Part shown: piece by piece, positions 1 to 8,229 of the stretch | How positions within the stretch are numbered: position 1 is the stretch's first letter | How the letters are laid out: every line of letters starts with the position of its first letter | Assembly (NCBI RefSeq): GCF_038443385.1 | Contig: NZ_CP151726.1 | Coordinates: 1,116,001-1,180,000, forward strand | Direction: 5' to 3' | Length of the DNA: 64,000 nucleotides | From: Stieleria varia | GTDB taxonomy: Bacteria; Planctomycetota; Planctomycetia; Pirellulales; Pirellulaceae | Notes under the pieces: generated by a model | The model's database searches: none | The model's input: the letters and a program-made list of their open reading frames with translations, nothing else | What the model was told of the DNA's origin: nothing | Program-made: the position numbers and the translations under genes

Positions 1-1596
1 ACCCTTCATCAGCACCATGGGGACGTGTTGCATCAGTTGTCGCAATCGCATCATCAACTGAAAACCGCTGTAGTCGGGTAGCTTGATGTCACTGATGATC
101 ACATCGTACCGATCATCGTCTCGACTGCATTCCCGCACCATCAAGACGGCTTCGTCACCGCTGTGTGCGGTTTCCACGACGCAGCCGTATCGCTCCAGCA
201 AATGATGGGCGTCCTCACGCACCTTTTCATCTTCGTCGACGACCAAGATACGTCGCCCTCGAAGTGTTTCATGCTCGTGTGAATCCACGCCAGGTGGGAC
301 GGCCTCCAACGGAGTCAACCGCTGGCCGATTTGCTGAATGGTGCGTTTGATGTCGCGGGCGTTTTGCAGGATGCGGCGGACGCGATCGGCCATGTCGGGA
401 CTGTGGCCGATGTAGTCCTCCATCACGTTGACGGCGTCGTTAAGGATTTCATCGACAGGCATTGCAACGGCGCTGTGGATCGCGTTGCAACTCTGCTGCG
501 CCGTGTTCGCTTTCTGCGCCACAAGCAACTCAAGCGTATTCAACGCGTAGCTGATATCGCGTGCAAAGATCTCCAAAAATTGCAGATCGCTCTCATTGAA
601 CGCTGCGACTTCTGGGCTCTCGACGTTGATCGTACCAAGCACCTGGTCGTTCAGGATCAATGGCACCGTCAATGAGCTTCTCGTATCCGCCACGCCGGGG
701 ATGAACAACGAGTCGTTGACGACGTCGTAACAGATGTAGCTTGTGCCGCTGGATGCGGCGTATCCGGTGATGCCGTTTCCTTGCGGATGAGCGAAGAGCT
801 GTCGGTCTGCAGCCTCTTGGTCAATCCCGACGCTCAACAAGGGAACCAGATTGCCCGTCGCGTGCTCAAGCAGGCGAATCTCGATGACTTCAAAATCCAG
901 CAAGTCCTGCAAGTAGTGACGGATGTTTTCCTTGAGCAACTCGATCCGCTCATCGACCTCCATCATGAAGATCTCAGAAGGTCGCAAGTCCGCCAGCTCA
1001 CGTCCCGCACGATGGATCGCGACGAGCTTCTGCTGCTGCAGGATCTCGTCCGTGATGTCGTTGACCGTGACCACCAACTGAGGCGACTGCTCGGTCCCGA
1101 CGATCGGAGCGGCGCGAAATTGAAAAAATCGATTGTCGTTTGTCTGCAGCGTGCTGCTGCTCTCTTCGCCCGTTGCGAACGCTGTATGAAACGGGCACGC
1201 GTCGGAGCCCACCACATCGGGATCGCCGAACCACTCGTACAAGCTGACACCCACGACGGGATCATCGTCCGACTTACCCACCCACCGCTTCAGACGGCGA
1301 TTGGCCCACAGCACACGGTTTTCTTGGTCGATCAACGCGACTCCCTCGGGCATGTCACGCAGCATCACGCCGCTCTGACAGACCCCACGAAGCTCGCTCA
1401 ATTGCGGCAGTTGCTCGCGGCTGATCCAAACGCCTTCGATGGCAGGCTCGGCGAGCTGGTCAAGTATGACATCGGCTCCAACAAGCTCCATCACGTCGCC
1501 GGGCGTCAAATCGCGAGGCAACGTCTCCGAGGCCCCCACGCAAATAACGCGTTTTGGACTTGCGCTCGGCAAGTTGGCTTCTGCGGAACGATTCAT
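1..1596 (-). CDS. PAS-GAF-receiver signalling protein, partial
   Basis: The reading frame is open from an ATG at 1594-1596 to the window edge, giving about 532 codons, so the 3' end lies outside. A GGAG ribosome site sits 8 nt upstream of this ATG; the frame is open further upstream to a TGA near 1800 but has no ATG there. From N to C: a PAS-like segment (about residues 85-190, ending in VVTVNDITDE), a coiled linker, a GAF-like domain (about 235-370, with GNGITGYAA and TVPLILNDQVLGTINVES), a helical stretch that could be a degenerate dimerisation helix, and a receiver domain starting at RILVVDEDEKVRED with the phospho-acceptor region VIISDIKLPD. Such hybrids relay a sensed signal to a response regulator or to a histidine kinase domain. 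No kinase catalytic domain is visible in the portion present. Cytoplasmic, as no membrane segment is seen. Confidence 0.88.
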   Translation of the reverse strand, partial: MNRSAEANLPSASPKRVICVGASETLPRDLTPGDVMELVGADVILDQLAEPAIEGVWISREQLPQLSELRGVCQSGVMLRDMPEGVALIDQENRVLWANRRLKRWVGKSDDDPVVGVSLYEWFGDPDVVGSDACPFHTAFATGEESSSTLQTNDNRFFQFRAAPIVGTEQSPQLVVTVNDITDEILQQQKLVAIHRAGRELADLRPSEIFMMEVDERIELLKENIRHYLQDLLDFEVIEIRLLEHATGNLVPLLSVGIDQEAADRQLFAHPQGNGITGYAASSGTSYICYDVVNDSLFIPGVADTRSSLTVPLILNDQVLGTINVESPEVAAFNESDLQFLEIFARDISYALNTLELLVAQKANTAQQSCNAIHSAVAMPVDEILNDAVNVMEDYIGHSPDMADRVRRILQNARDIKRTIQQIGQRLTPLEAVPPGVDSHEHETLRGRRILVVDEDEKVREDAHHLLERYGCVVETAHSGDEAVLMVRECSRDDDRYDVIISDIKLPDYSGFQLMMRLRQLMQHVPMVLMKG

Positions 1597-2377
1597 CAAA
1601 TCTGCTCCAGACACGCTGTAAACGCCGCCTTGGACGTCCGGATTCACGGGTTGCACCACGCGAAAAAAATCTTCCCCGTGATACCTTAATCTAATCTTAC
1701 GCTGCGCGTAATGTCTGATCCATGAAGTCTGCTGAGTCGACCACCGTCTGTGGATCCCAGATGAGGCCCCAGAGGGTCTCCATGCCTTGACTTCCGCTCA
1801 GCACAATCCATCGCACCAGTGATTTGATGAAGGCACACCATGCTCACAACTCAAACGAGCCCACATCTCCACAGAGCCCAGTTCCGGCTCAATCTTGGCA
1901 CATTCACTAGAAGTATCGGCTCTTGCCAATCCCTTCATCAGCTCTGGACATCCAATCCTGACGCATTGAATCACATTGATACCTGCGTATCGAAATGATG
2001 AAACCCGCACACCTATTCTTCTGCGCCGAAGGACTCCGCCGCCATATTGACGCTGCAAATTAGGCAGCGGAAATCCAGTCGCCTTTAACGGCTCCCTGAG
2101 GTCGATCGATCGTCCTTGCCGTCGGTTCCGCTGGCACCCATCGCCCTAACCCAAGAAATCAAACTCGGTCAGTGGAGGGCCAGTTGAGGATTGACACCGT
2201 CGCCAAAAACATTTCTCGGAAATACCCTGAGTTACCGTCCCCTGGATGATTGACAGCCCCTCGCCAGCGGCTAGATTTTAGCGTTCGGGCGCTAGCCCAA
2301 TTTACGCAGCCGTTAAACTTCCTCGTATTTCTACTGTTGCCTCACTGGCTGTGAGACGTTTTGGAGGGTTTCCTTTG
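1597..2377. other. Intergenic region, no gene supported
   Basis: This stretch lies between the divergent signalling gene and the YTV-repeat gene. Short frames on either strand lack recognisable protein character. It must hold promoters for both flanking genes, but no convincing -35/-10 pair could be assigned. Only the ribosome site GGAGG at 2363-2367, serving the ATG at 2378, is clear. Confidence 0.5.
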
Positions 2378-4882
2378 ATGAAAGCACAAGTGCTTAAGTG
2401 TTTGCTTGGAATCGCGACGGCAATGCTGTTTGCGGTTAATGTACAGGCCCAGTGTGCCTGCGGCGGCTGTGAAGCCGGATCCGCATGTGTCGCTGACAGC
2501 GGCTGTGGCGCCGCTGACGGATGTGGCGGCGGAGCCGTCGTGAGTGGTGGAGCTGCTGCATGCGGCCCAACCGTAACCTATGAGACCCGCACCGTGATGC
2601 AGTCTCAAGCCGTGTTGGAGACCCGCATGGTCCCCAGCACATCGTACCAGACGGAAACTCGCACCCGTATGCGTAACGTGACTCGTCAAGTTGCCAAGGT
2701 GCAGACCCGTCAACAGACCTACACGGTCAACGTTCCTCAGGTTCAAACGCGAACCGAGAACTACACCGTCCAGGTCCCAGTCTCGTACACCGAAGAAGTC
2801 CCGTACACCGTTCAGGTGCCAGTGACGACTCAGGTCGAGCAAAGCTACCAAGTTTCGGTTCCTTACACGGAAAACGTGACTCAGTCGTACACCGTGTGCG
2901 TTCCCAAGACCGAGCAAGTCGAGCAATCGTACTCGGTTCAAGTTCCTTACACGGAAACTCAACAGTACACCGTGACGGTTCCTTACACCGAGCAAGTTGA
3001 ACAGTCCTACACGGTTCAAGTTCCGGTTCAAAAGACCCGTACCGAAGAGTACCAAGTTTCGGTTCCTTACACCGAAGAAGTTCAGCAAGAGTACACCGTC
3101 CAAGTCCCCGTAACTTCGACCCGTACGGAATCGTACCAAGTGTGCGTTCCTTATACCGAGGAAATCACGCAAACGTACACCGTTCAGGTTCCTGTGACCT
3201 CGACGCGTACCGAAGAGTACCAAGTCTCGGTTCCTTATACCGAAACCGTTACTCAGAGCTACAGCGTTCAAGTTCCTTACGAAGAAGCTGAAACCTACAG
3301 CGTCTCGGTTCCTTACACCGAAACGGTTCAACAACCTTACACGGTCACCGTTCCTTACACGGAGCAAGTCGCGCAAAACTACACCGTTTGCGTTCCTTAC
3401 ACCGAAGAAGTTGCTCAGACCTACACGGTTCAAATTCCTGTTCAGCAAACCCAAACCGCTTACCGCTCGGTCACCAAGTGCGTTCCCGTCACCACGACGA
3501 AGACCGTCACCGAAGATCACGGTAGCTACCAGTGCCAAGCTGTCGTCGCTGACGGTGGCGTGAGCTACGGCTCAGGTGCAGGTTACGCTGCTGGCAGTGG
3601 ATGCGGCGATTGTGGCTGTGCAGCTCCAGTTGCTAGCAGCTGCGGTTGTGCAAGTGCTTGCTCGTCATGCGGAAGCTGCGACAACGGTTGCGGTGGATCG
3701 ACGATGGTCGGTGGTGCTGGTGTTGTCGGTGCCGGCTCGGCTTGTGCCCCTGCTGTTACCTATCGCCAAGTGTACGTCCCCAACGTGGTGACGAAGGAAG
3801 TTCCTGTGACGACGTACCAACGTCAAACCACTCAGGAGCCTTACACCTACACGACGACCAGCTACACGACCGAGACCAAGACCCGTATGGTTCCTGTGAC
3901 CCGTACTCGTCAAGAAACTCGTACTCGTATGGTCAACGTGACCAAGCAACGTACCGAGCAGCGTATGCGTGACGTGCAGATCCAAAAGAGCCGCACCGAA
4001 GAGCGTACCCGCATGGTCACCAAGTACCGCACCGAAACTCGCACCCGCGAAGTTCCTGTGACGCGTACTCGCATGGAAACCCGCACCCGCGAAGTTCCCG
4101 TGACGACCATGAACACCGAAACCCGTACTCGCACCGTTCCTGTGACTCGCACTCGTATGGAAACTCGCACCCGCGAAATTCCAGTGACGACCATGAGCAC
4201 CGAAACCCGTACCCGTACGGTCACCGTTCAGAAGTGCCGCACCGAAACTCGCACCCGCGAGGTTCCTTACACCGAGATGAGCACCGAAACCCGCACTCGC
4301 ATGGTTTCTGTTCAACGTACTCGTCAAGAGCAACGCTCACAGGACGTCACCAAGTACCGCACCGAGACTCGTAGCCGCATGGTGCCCGTCACCACGATGG
4401 TCAACGAAACTCGTACCCGTGAGGTTCCCGTCACACGGACCCGCATGGAAACGCGTACCCGCATGGTGCCGCAAACGACCTACACCACGGAAACCCGCAC
4501 TCGTACGGTCCAAAAGACCCGTATGCAATCGGAAACCCGTAGCCGTGAGGTCAGCTACACGGTGAACGTTCCTGAAACCCGTACCCGTACTTACAACGTC
4601 ACCGTTTGCGAAAACGTGACCGAGCAAGTGCCGGAAACTTACAACGTCACGGTTCCTGTTCAAACGATGAAGGCTGTTCAAGTCCGAGTCTGCAAGCAAG
4701 TTCCTACGACCGTTCAAGTTCCCGTTTACAGCTACGGCGTTTCGGCTCCCGCTTGCAGCAGCTGCGGTGGCGAAACCGTCGTCGACGGTGGCGTCAGCTA
4801 CGGCGAAGTCAGCTACGGCGAAGGTGCTGTTATCGAAGCAGCTCCGATGGCGACCGGTGCCGGCTGCACGAACTGCAACTAG
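2378..4882 (+). CDS. YTV-repeat secreted cysteine-rich protein
   Basis: A secreted structural protein of 834 residues. The start is the ATG at 2378, preceded by GGAGG at 2363-2367; a GTG at 2351 is in frame but would bury the signal peptide. Residues 1-24 form a signal peptide ending in NVQAQ, followed by a Cys/Gly-rich segment. Residues about 95-365 are repeats of about 14 residues built on YTVQVPVT/YTEEVxQS. A Gly/Cys-rich spacer follows (about 385-455). A second block (about 460-760) of 14-residue repeats is built on ETRTRxVPVTxxxx. The tail is again Cys-rich. The YTV repeat family is known from Rhodopirellula, where such proteins are associated with the proteinaceous cell wall. A structural, possibly disulfide cross-linked wall role is therefore likely but inferred. 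A strong terminator follows at once, so the gene is probably monocistronic and highly expressed. Confidence 0.93.
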   Translation: MKAQVLKCLLGIATAMLFAVNVQAQCACGGCEAGSACVADSGCGAADGCGGGAVVSGGAAACGPTVTYETRTVMQSQAVLETRMVPSTSYQTETRTRMRNVTRQVAKVQTRQQTYTVNVPQVQTRTENYTVQVPVSYTEEVPYTVQVPVTTQVEQSYQVSVPYTENVTQSYTVCVPKTEQVEQSYSVQVPYTETQQYTVTVPYTEQVEQSYTVQVPVQKTRTEEYQVSVPYTEEVQQEYTVQVPVTSTRTESYQVCVPYTEEITQTYTVQVPVTSTRTEEYQVSVPYTETVTQSYSVQVPYEEAETYSVSVPYTETVQQPYTVTVPYTEQVAQNYTVCVPYTEEVAQTYTVQIPVQQTQTAYRSVTKCVPVTTTKTVTEDHGSYQCQAVVADGGVSYGSGAGYAAGSGCGDCGCAAPVASSCGCASACSSCGSCDNGCGGSTMVGGAGVVGAGSACAPAVTYRQVYVPNVVTKEVPVTTYQRQTTQEPYTYTTTSYTTETKTRMVPVTRTRQETRTRMVNVTKQRTEQRMRDVQIQKSRTEERTRMVTKYRTETRTREVPVTRTRMETRTREVPVTTMNTETRTRTVPVTRTRMETRTREIPVTTMSTETRTRTVTVQKCRTETRTREVPYTEMSTETRTRMVSVQRTRQEQRSQDVTKYRTETRSRMVPVTTMVNETRTREVPVTRTRMETRTRMVPQTTYTTETRTRTVQKTRMQSETRSREVSYTVNVPETRTRTYNVTVCENVTEQVPETYNVTVPVQTMKAVQVRVCKQVPTTVQVPVYSYGVSAPACSSCGGETVVDGGVSYGEVSYGEGAVIEAAPMATGAGCTNCN
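2701..3480 (+). repeat. In-gene 42-bp repeats, YTV block
   Basis: About 18 imperfect copies of a unit of about 42 bp encode the 14-residue YTV-type motif, with some copies shortened to 12 codons. The recurring DNA core is of the type taCACCGTtCAaGTtCC. Copies differ mainly at synonymous positions. Confidence 0.85.
3840..4620 (+). repeat. In-gene 42-bp repeats, RTR block
   Basis: Degenerate units of about 42 bp encode the ETRTRxVPVT motif. Adjacent units often alternate between a VTRTRM type and a VTTMST type, giving a partial 84-bp superrepeat between about 4030 and 4320. Because the repeats are long and GC-biased, the opposite strand shows long spurious open frames. Confidence 0.8.
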
Positions 4883-4949
4883 TAAGTAACGACTGAGTTC
4901 GTTGACTAAATACCCTCCGATTGTTTAACAACATGTCGGAACATGAGCG

Positions 4950-4984
4950 GCCTCGGAGAATTCCATTCTCCGAGGCTTTTTTTT
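4950..4984 (+). terminator. Rho-independent terminator of the YTV gene
   Basis: A perfect 11-bp stem (4950-4960 with 4966-4976), a 5-nt loop and eight T residues at 4977-4984, starting 67 nt after the stop codon. Confidence 0.93.
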
Positions 4985-5055
4985 GCGCAATAGGCCAGCT
5001 CCCACAGGAGACACGTCAGCGTACGGTTCGTGTTGGGGCGGATGATGGCGTTCGT

Positions 5056-5107
5056 TATCGACTTGGAAAGTCGAACGACAATCGTCGCTCGACTTTCCAA
5101 GTCGATA
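5056..5107. repeat. 19-bp perfect inverted repeat
   Basis: TATCGACTTGGAAAGTCGA at 5056-5074 is repeated inverted at 5089-5107 across a 14-nt centre. It has no T-run and lies in a gene-free stretch, so it is probably a dispersed intergenic palindrome rather than a terminator. Confidence 0.75.
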
Positions 5108-5202
5108 GCGTGCCCCGCCAAGCGTTTTGCCGTTCCCGATCATTGACTTGTGCAGACTGGCCCCCTCCCGGATCTTGCTTCGCTCGATCCGACCTCCCCC
5201 AG

Positions 5203-5340
5203 CTGCGGAGACTGCTGATTTAATCGTGTTGCATTGTGTCTGTGAGCCGATGGCGCTAGCCACGGGCTTCGAAGGGTTCCGTCAACACCATTAGGCCCAG
5301 GCTAGCGCCTTGCGGCTCACTAAATCAGCAGTCTCCTGCG
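5203..5340. repeat. Large imperfect palindromic element
   Basis: Outer arms around GAGACTGCTGATTTA (5208-5222) and its inverse near 5320-5335 enclose an inner palindrome with GGCGCTAGCC and its inverse (about 5250 and 5300). The right half continues into GCGCCGAGAGAGGTGACAGAA, a sequence shared with the elements at 7763 and 35978. The left inner segment GTGAGCCGATGGCGCTAGCC recurs at 35726. No gene is seen elsewhere in 4985-5375. Confidence 0.7.
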
Positions 5341-5375
5341 CCGAGAGAGGTGACAGAAGCGTACGCAAACATCGC

Positions 5376-5579
5376 TCACTGCGGTAACTCGCGTACCGAT
5401 TCAACAACCTTCGAATCGTCCTCGTGGGGCAAAACCACGATCCCCATCGAGCCATAGATCTGATTGAAAGACTCGATAAAGACAGCCGGCGCTGACCGCG
5501 GAAGGCGGATGGGGCCTACCACGCGTTGCTCGCGATGTAGGGAGGCATTGCAGGGATGCGACTCGCGGTTACTGCTCAT
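5376..5579 (-). CDS. Possible small protein, uncertain
   Basis: A short frame on the same strand, directly downstream of the 2-hydroxyacid dehydrogenase gene. From the ATG at 5577-5579 it encodes 67 residues. A GTG at 5640-5642 would extend it to 88 residues and overlap the end of the dehydrogenase by 17 nt. The C-terminal half (SFNQIYGSMGIVVLPHEDD) reads like protein, but no family is recognised and no ribosome site is evident. It may be a chance frame. Confidence 0.3.
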   Translation of the reverse strand: MSSNRESHPCNASLHREQRVVGPIRLPRSAPAVFIESFNQIYGSMGIVVLPHEDDSKVVESVRELPQ

Positions 5580-5625
5580 GATCGTCGCACCGTTCGGTCG
5601 CTCTGCTTGGTAGGTGTTGACGGAG

Positions 5626-6612
5626 TCACTGCGATTCTCCACGGTAAACGACCGACGGATGCGGGAACCCGAGGGTCTTATCGACTCGGTTGAAAACAGA
5701 CTGCCCCGCCAAGTAACGTTTCAGATTGATGCAAGCCAAATTCGTTGTGTCATCCACACGCCGAGCAGACTGAGCGCCGACGTGCGGCGTGATGATCACC
5801 TTGGGATCATCCCACAGCAGGCTCGCGGGCGACAATGGCTCCACCTCCGTGACATCCAAGCCGGCACCGGACAAATGCCCCGACTGCAAGGCGTCCACCA
5901 GAGCGGATTCGATCACCACACTGCCCCTGGCCACATTGATCAGATAGGCGCCCTTTCGCATCTTGCTGAATCGGTCCGGGTCGAACATGCCCAGCGTGCT
6001 GGCGTTGAGCGGCAATGCCAAGATCACGATATCGCATTGCCCGAGCATCTCATCCAAGAGATCCGCGGGCATCAAACGCTGAACGCTTTGGGGACAATCC
6101 ACATCGGCAAAGTAATCCGTTGCCAAAATCTCCACCTCCCACGGTGAAAGCATCTCGGCGATGGCGCGGCCGTTTCCTCCCAGCCCGACGATCCCGACAG
6201 TTTTTCCACGCAGATCATCGGTCGGCAAACGCACAAACTCCCGCTTTGCTTCCGCCCGAAAGAAGAGCGGCAACTGCCTCAGCAACCCAAACAGTAATGC
6301 AAAGGTCTGCTCGGCTACCTGGGGCGCGAAGAGCCCCGATGCACTGCTGACGATGATGTCGGAGTCGATCACGCCAGGCACTAGGCAGTGATCCAGCCCT
6401 GCGGCGGAAGATTGGATCCATTTCAATCGACCTGCCTGCAACACACGCTGCCAATCGACCGGCACCTTTGCGTGACCGATGAAAATATCCGCAGTGGGCA
6501 GCAATTCGTCGATCCGCTCCTGACCCGCGTCGACGATTTCTGCCTCCGGTGCTGCTGCCTGAATTTGAGCGATGTGGCCGGAATGGACGGGGTAGCAAAG
6601 TACGATGCGCAT
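5626..6612 (-). CDS. D-2-hydroxyacid dehydrogenase
   Basis: A 328-residue NAD-dependent enzyme of the family that reduces 2-keto acids to D-2-hydroxyacids (phosphoglycerate, glyoxylate/hydroxypyruvate or lactate dehydrogenases). The dinucleotide fold carries VGIVGLGGNGRAIAEML at about residues 138-154. The expected catalytic triad is present: Arg in NVARGSV (about 229), Glu in DVTEVEPL (about 259) and His277 in TPHVGAQSARR. Length is normal and no ACT domain is present, so it is not a long-form SerA. The N-terminal substrate domain is divergent, so the substrate cannot be named. Cytoplasmic. Confidence 0.92.
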   Translation of the reverse strand: MRIVLCYPVHSGHIAQIQAAAPEAEIVDAGQERIDELLPTADIFIGHAKVPVDWQRVLQAGRLKWIQSSAAGLDHCLVPGVIDSDIIVSSASGLFAPQVAEQTFALLFGLLRQLPLFFRAEAKREFVRLPTDDLRGKTVGIVGLGGNGRAIAEMLSPWEVEILATDYFADVDCPQSVQRLMPADLLDEMLGQCDIVILALPLNASTLGMFDPDRFSKMRKGAYLINVARGSVVIESALVDALQSGHLSGAGLDVTEVEPLSPASLLWDDPKVIITPHVGAQSARRVDDTTNLACINLKRYLAGQSVFNRVDKTLGFPHPSVVYRGESQ

Positions 6613-6749
6613 ATCAGCAGTGCTTGTAAATGGAGCGGATCATCCGAAGAGCCGAGAATTCGAAGAGTCAATCATCCGAAGAGTTAGGGGAGTCGTTTGC
6701 ACGATTTTGTCCGCCGTGTGTAAGCTGAGATCGGCACAGACCCATCCCA

Positions 6750-7685
6750 ATGTTAGCGGATTCAATGATTCAAGCGAAGACATCACGGCTGATCGGCATT
6801 TCGGCAGGAATCCTGATTCTGGTCGTCTTGTTCCTGACGCCGGTTTGGGCAGATGCGGACTCGCCCGACTTCGACTCACCCGACTTCGAACCGTCGCCTC
6901 AACAAGTCCTGGCTGCGTTCGAGCAGTCCCACAACGGATTCAGCGTCGACGAGCTGATCCTGCAAGACTCATTGCGTGAGTCGTATTTGGATCGCTTGAT
7001 GAACAAAACAACGTCGACCGACCGTGACCGATTCGAGCGAGTTGCCCTGGCCACTTTGTTGCAGTTGCGGAAATCGGGCAAGCTGACGATTCGGGCGACC
7101 CGGCGTGGTACCGCGGTGACATCCGATGTCATCCCCGTCGCCGAGATCGCCACCCGCGTGGTCATGGATCGACACCGCGTTTCCGTGGATGCGATTCTCA
7201 TCGACCCCGAGTTGAGAGCGGAGTTGCATGTCGAAGCCCAGAAGCTGCAGCAGGACATCGACCTCTACCAAGTTCGAAAGGCGGCACTGCAACTACGAAA
7301 GCGTCGTGCCCTGCGTCCCGAGCTCGTTTTGCGAGTGGCCGACTGGCAACGAGAGGTCCGCACGTATTCTCTGGCCGAACTATCCAGCTTGCTCGAAAAA
7401 GACGACGTACCACATTCTCCTGGCGTGTATCTGTTCCGACATCCGACCGAGGGGTATTTGTACATCGGCGAAGCAGCAGACTTGTCGACAAGGTTGGCAC
7501 AGCATCTGGAGAACAGCGATCGCAAGTCGTTGGCTGAATTCCTGATCGGATCAACACCCAAACAGGTGACGATAGAACTGCACGTCTTTCCCGCCGATTC
7601 ACCGGCCAGCCGACTGACCGTTCGCCGCGCTTACGAAAGCGAGTTGATTCGATCACGGTCGCCGAAATTCAATGTTCGACCGTGA
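6750..7685 (+). CDS. GIY-YIG domain protein with signal peptide
   Basis: A 311-residue protein. The first possible ATG is at 6750; the one at 6765 (MIQAKTSRL) gives a tighter signal peptide and may be the true start. Residues about 10-35 are a hydrophobic export signal ending in PVWADA. A helical middle part of no recognised family follows. The C-terminal 90 residues form a GIY-YIG fold: SPGVYLFRHP, then GYLYIGEAADLSTRLAQHL, and a terminal ESELIRSRSPKFNVRP. GIY-YIG domains are metal-dependent endonucleases with a catalytic Tyr pair, Arg and Glu; candidates (GVY, YIG, STR, YESE) are visible. Export of such a domain is unusual; it could be an extracellular nuclease or have lost catalysis. Confidence 0.85.
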   Translation: MLADSMIQAKTSRLIGISAGILILVVLFLTPVWADADSPDFDSPDFEPSPQQVLAAFEQSHNGFSVDELILQDSLRESYLDRLMNKTTSTDRDRFERVALATLLQLRKSGKLTIRATRRGTAVTSDVIPVAEIATRVVMDRHRVSVDAILIDPELRAELHVEAQKLQQDIDLYQVRKAALQLRKRRALRPELVLRVADWQREVRTYSLAELSSLLEKDDVPHSPGVYLFRHPTEGYLYIGEAADLSTRLAQHLENSDRKSLAEFLIGSTPKQVTIELHVFPADSPASRLTVRRAYESELIRSRSPKFNVRP

Positions 7686-7762
7686 TCCAATAGTTTGCTT
7701 CGCTCTGCACCTGTGAAAGATCAAACCGCCCAAGCGATCATCTGTTTGCCCCGCAGCCTGGA

Positions 7763-7980
7763 CTGTTCAAAATTTGGTGTTGGCATTGTTTTTTCAGTCC
7801 ATGTTTTGTCCCATGCATCGCAATCAGAGTGAGCCTCAGACGCTAGCCGTGGGCCGGCACAACAATCCGCATCAGGCCCACGGCTAGCGTCTGAGGCTCA
7901 CTGGGGGCCACCAGCTGCGCCGGGAGAGGTGACAGAAACTTGCAGAGCGCCGCAGCGTCACAATCCCAAATTTTGAACAG
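7763..7980. mobile_element. 218-bp MITE-like element, copy A
   Basis: Terminal inverted repeats CTGTTCAAAATTTGG and its inverse bound a 218-bp element. The centre is a long palindrome of the type GAGCCTCAGACGCTAGCCGTGG with its inverse at about 7830-7901. A second copy of near-identical length is at 35978-36197. No coding capacity is present, so it would be non-autonomous. Confidence 0.75.
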
Positions 7981-7983
7981 CCC

Positions 7984-8071
7984 ACCCGTAGCCAAAGGCG
8001 TAGGCGGATGCCCCATTTGACCCTGCGGTGCAATCCGGTTGGTAGTGTCTCCTACGCCTTCGGCTGCGGGT
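7984..8071. repeat. Inverted repeat with 21-nt arms
   Basis: ACCCGTAGCCAAAGGCGTAGG at 7984-8004 is mirrored with few mismatches at 8051-8071 around a 46-nt centre. This is a REP-like intergenic palindrome. The rest of 7686-8229 shows no gene. Confidence 0.65.
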
Positions 8072-8229
8072 CAAACGATGTCGCGCACTTCGGCTGATTG
8101 CAATTCGGTTAGATTATTGGTCGCTATTGAGCGACGCCTTGGCGACGCGTGGTCACCGAGGCCCGCAAGCCGGGAACGCAAGACGGATGAGATATTTTCG
8201 CTACATTACGCTTAGGACCTTGAAAGATC

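Noticed and set aside
781-1689. Long plus-strand frame opposite the signalling gene
   Set aside because: The minus strand encodes recognisable PAS, GAF and receiver domains; the plus frame has no domain and is a shadow.
1798-2058. 86-codon minus-strand frame in the intergenic region
   Set aside because: No ribosome site, no domain, and atypical composition; not supported as a gene.
2342-3538. 398-codon minus-strand frame opposite the YTV repeats
   Set aside because: It arises from the periodic repeat sequence; it reads as low-complexity NLNRVGL-type repeats with no start signal.
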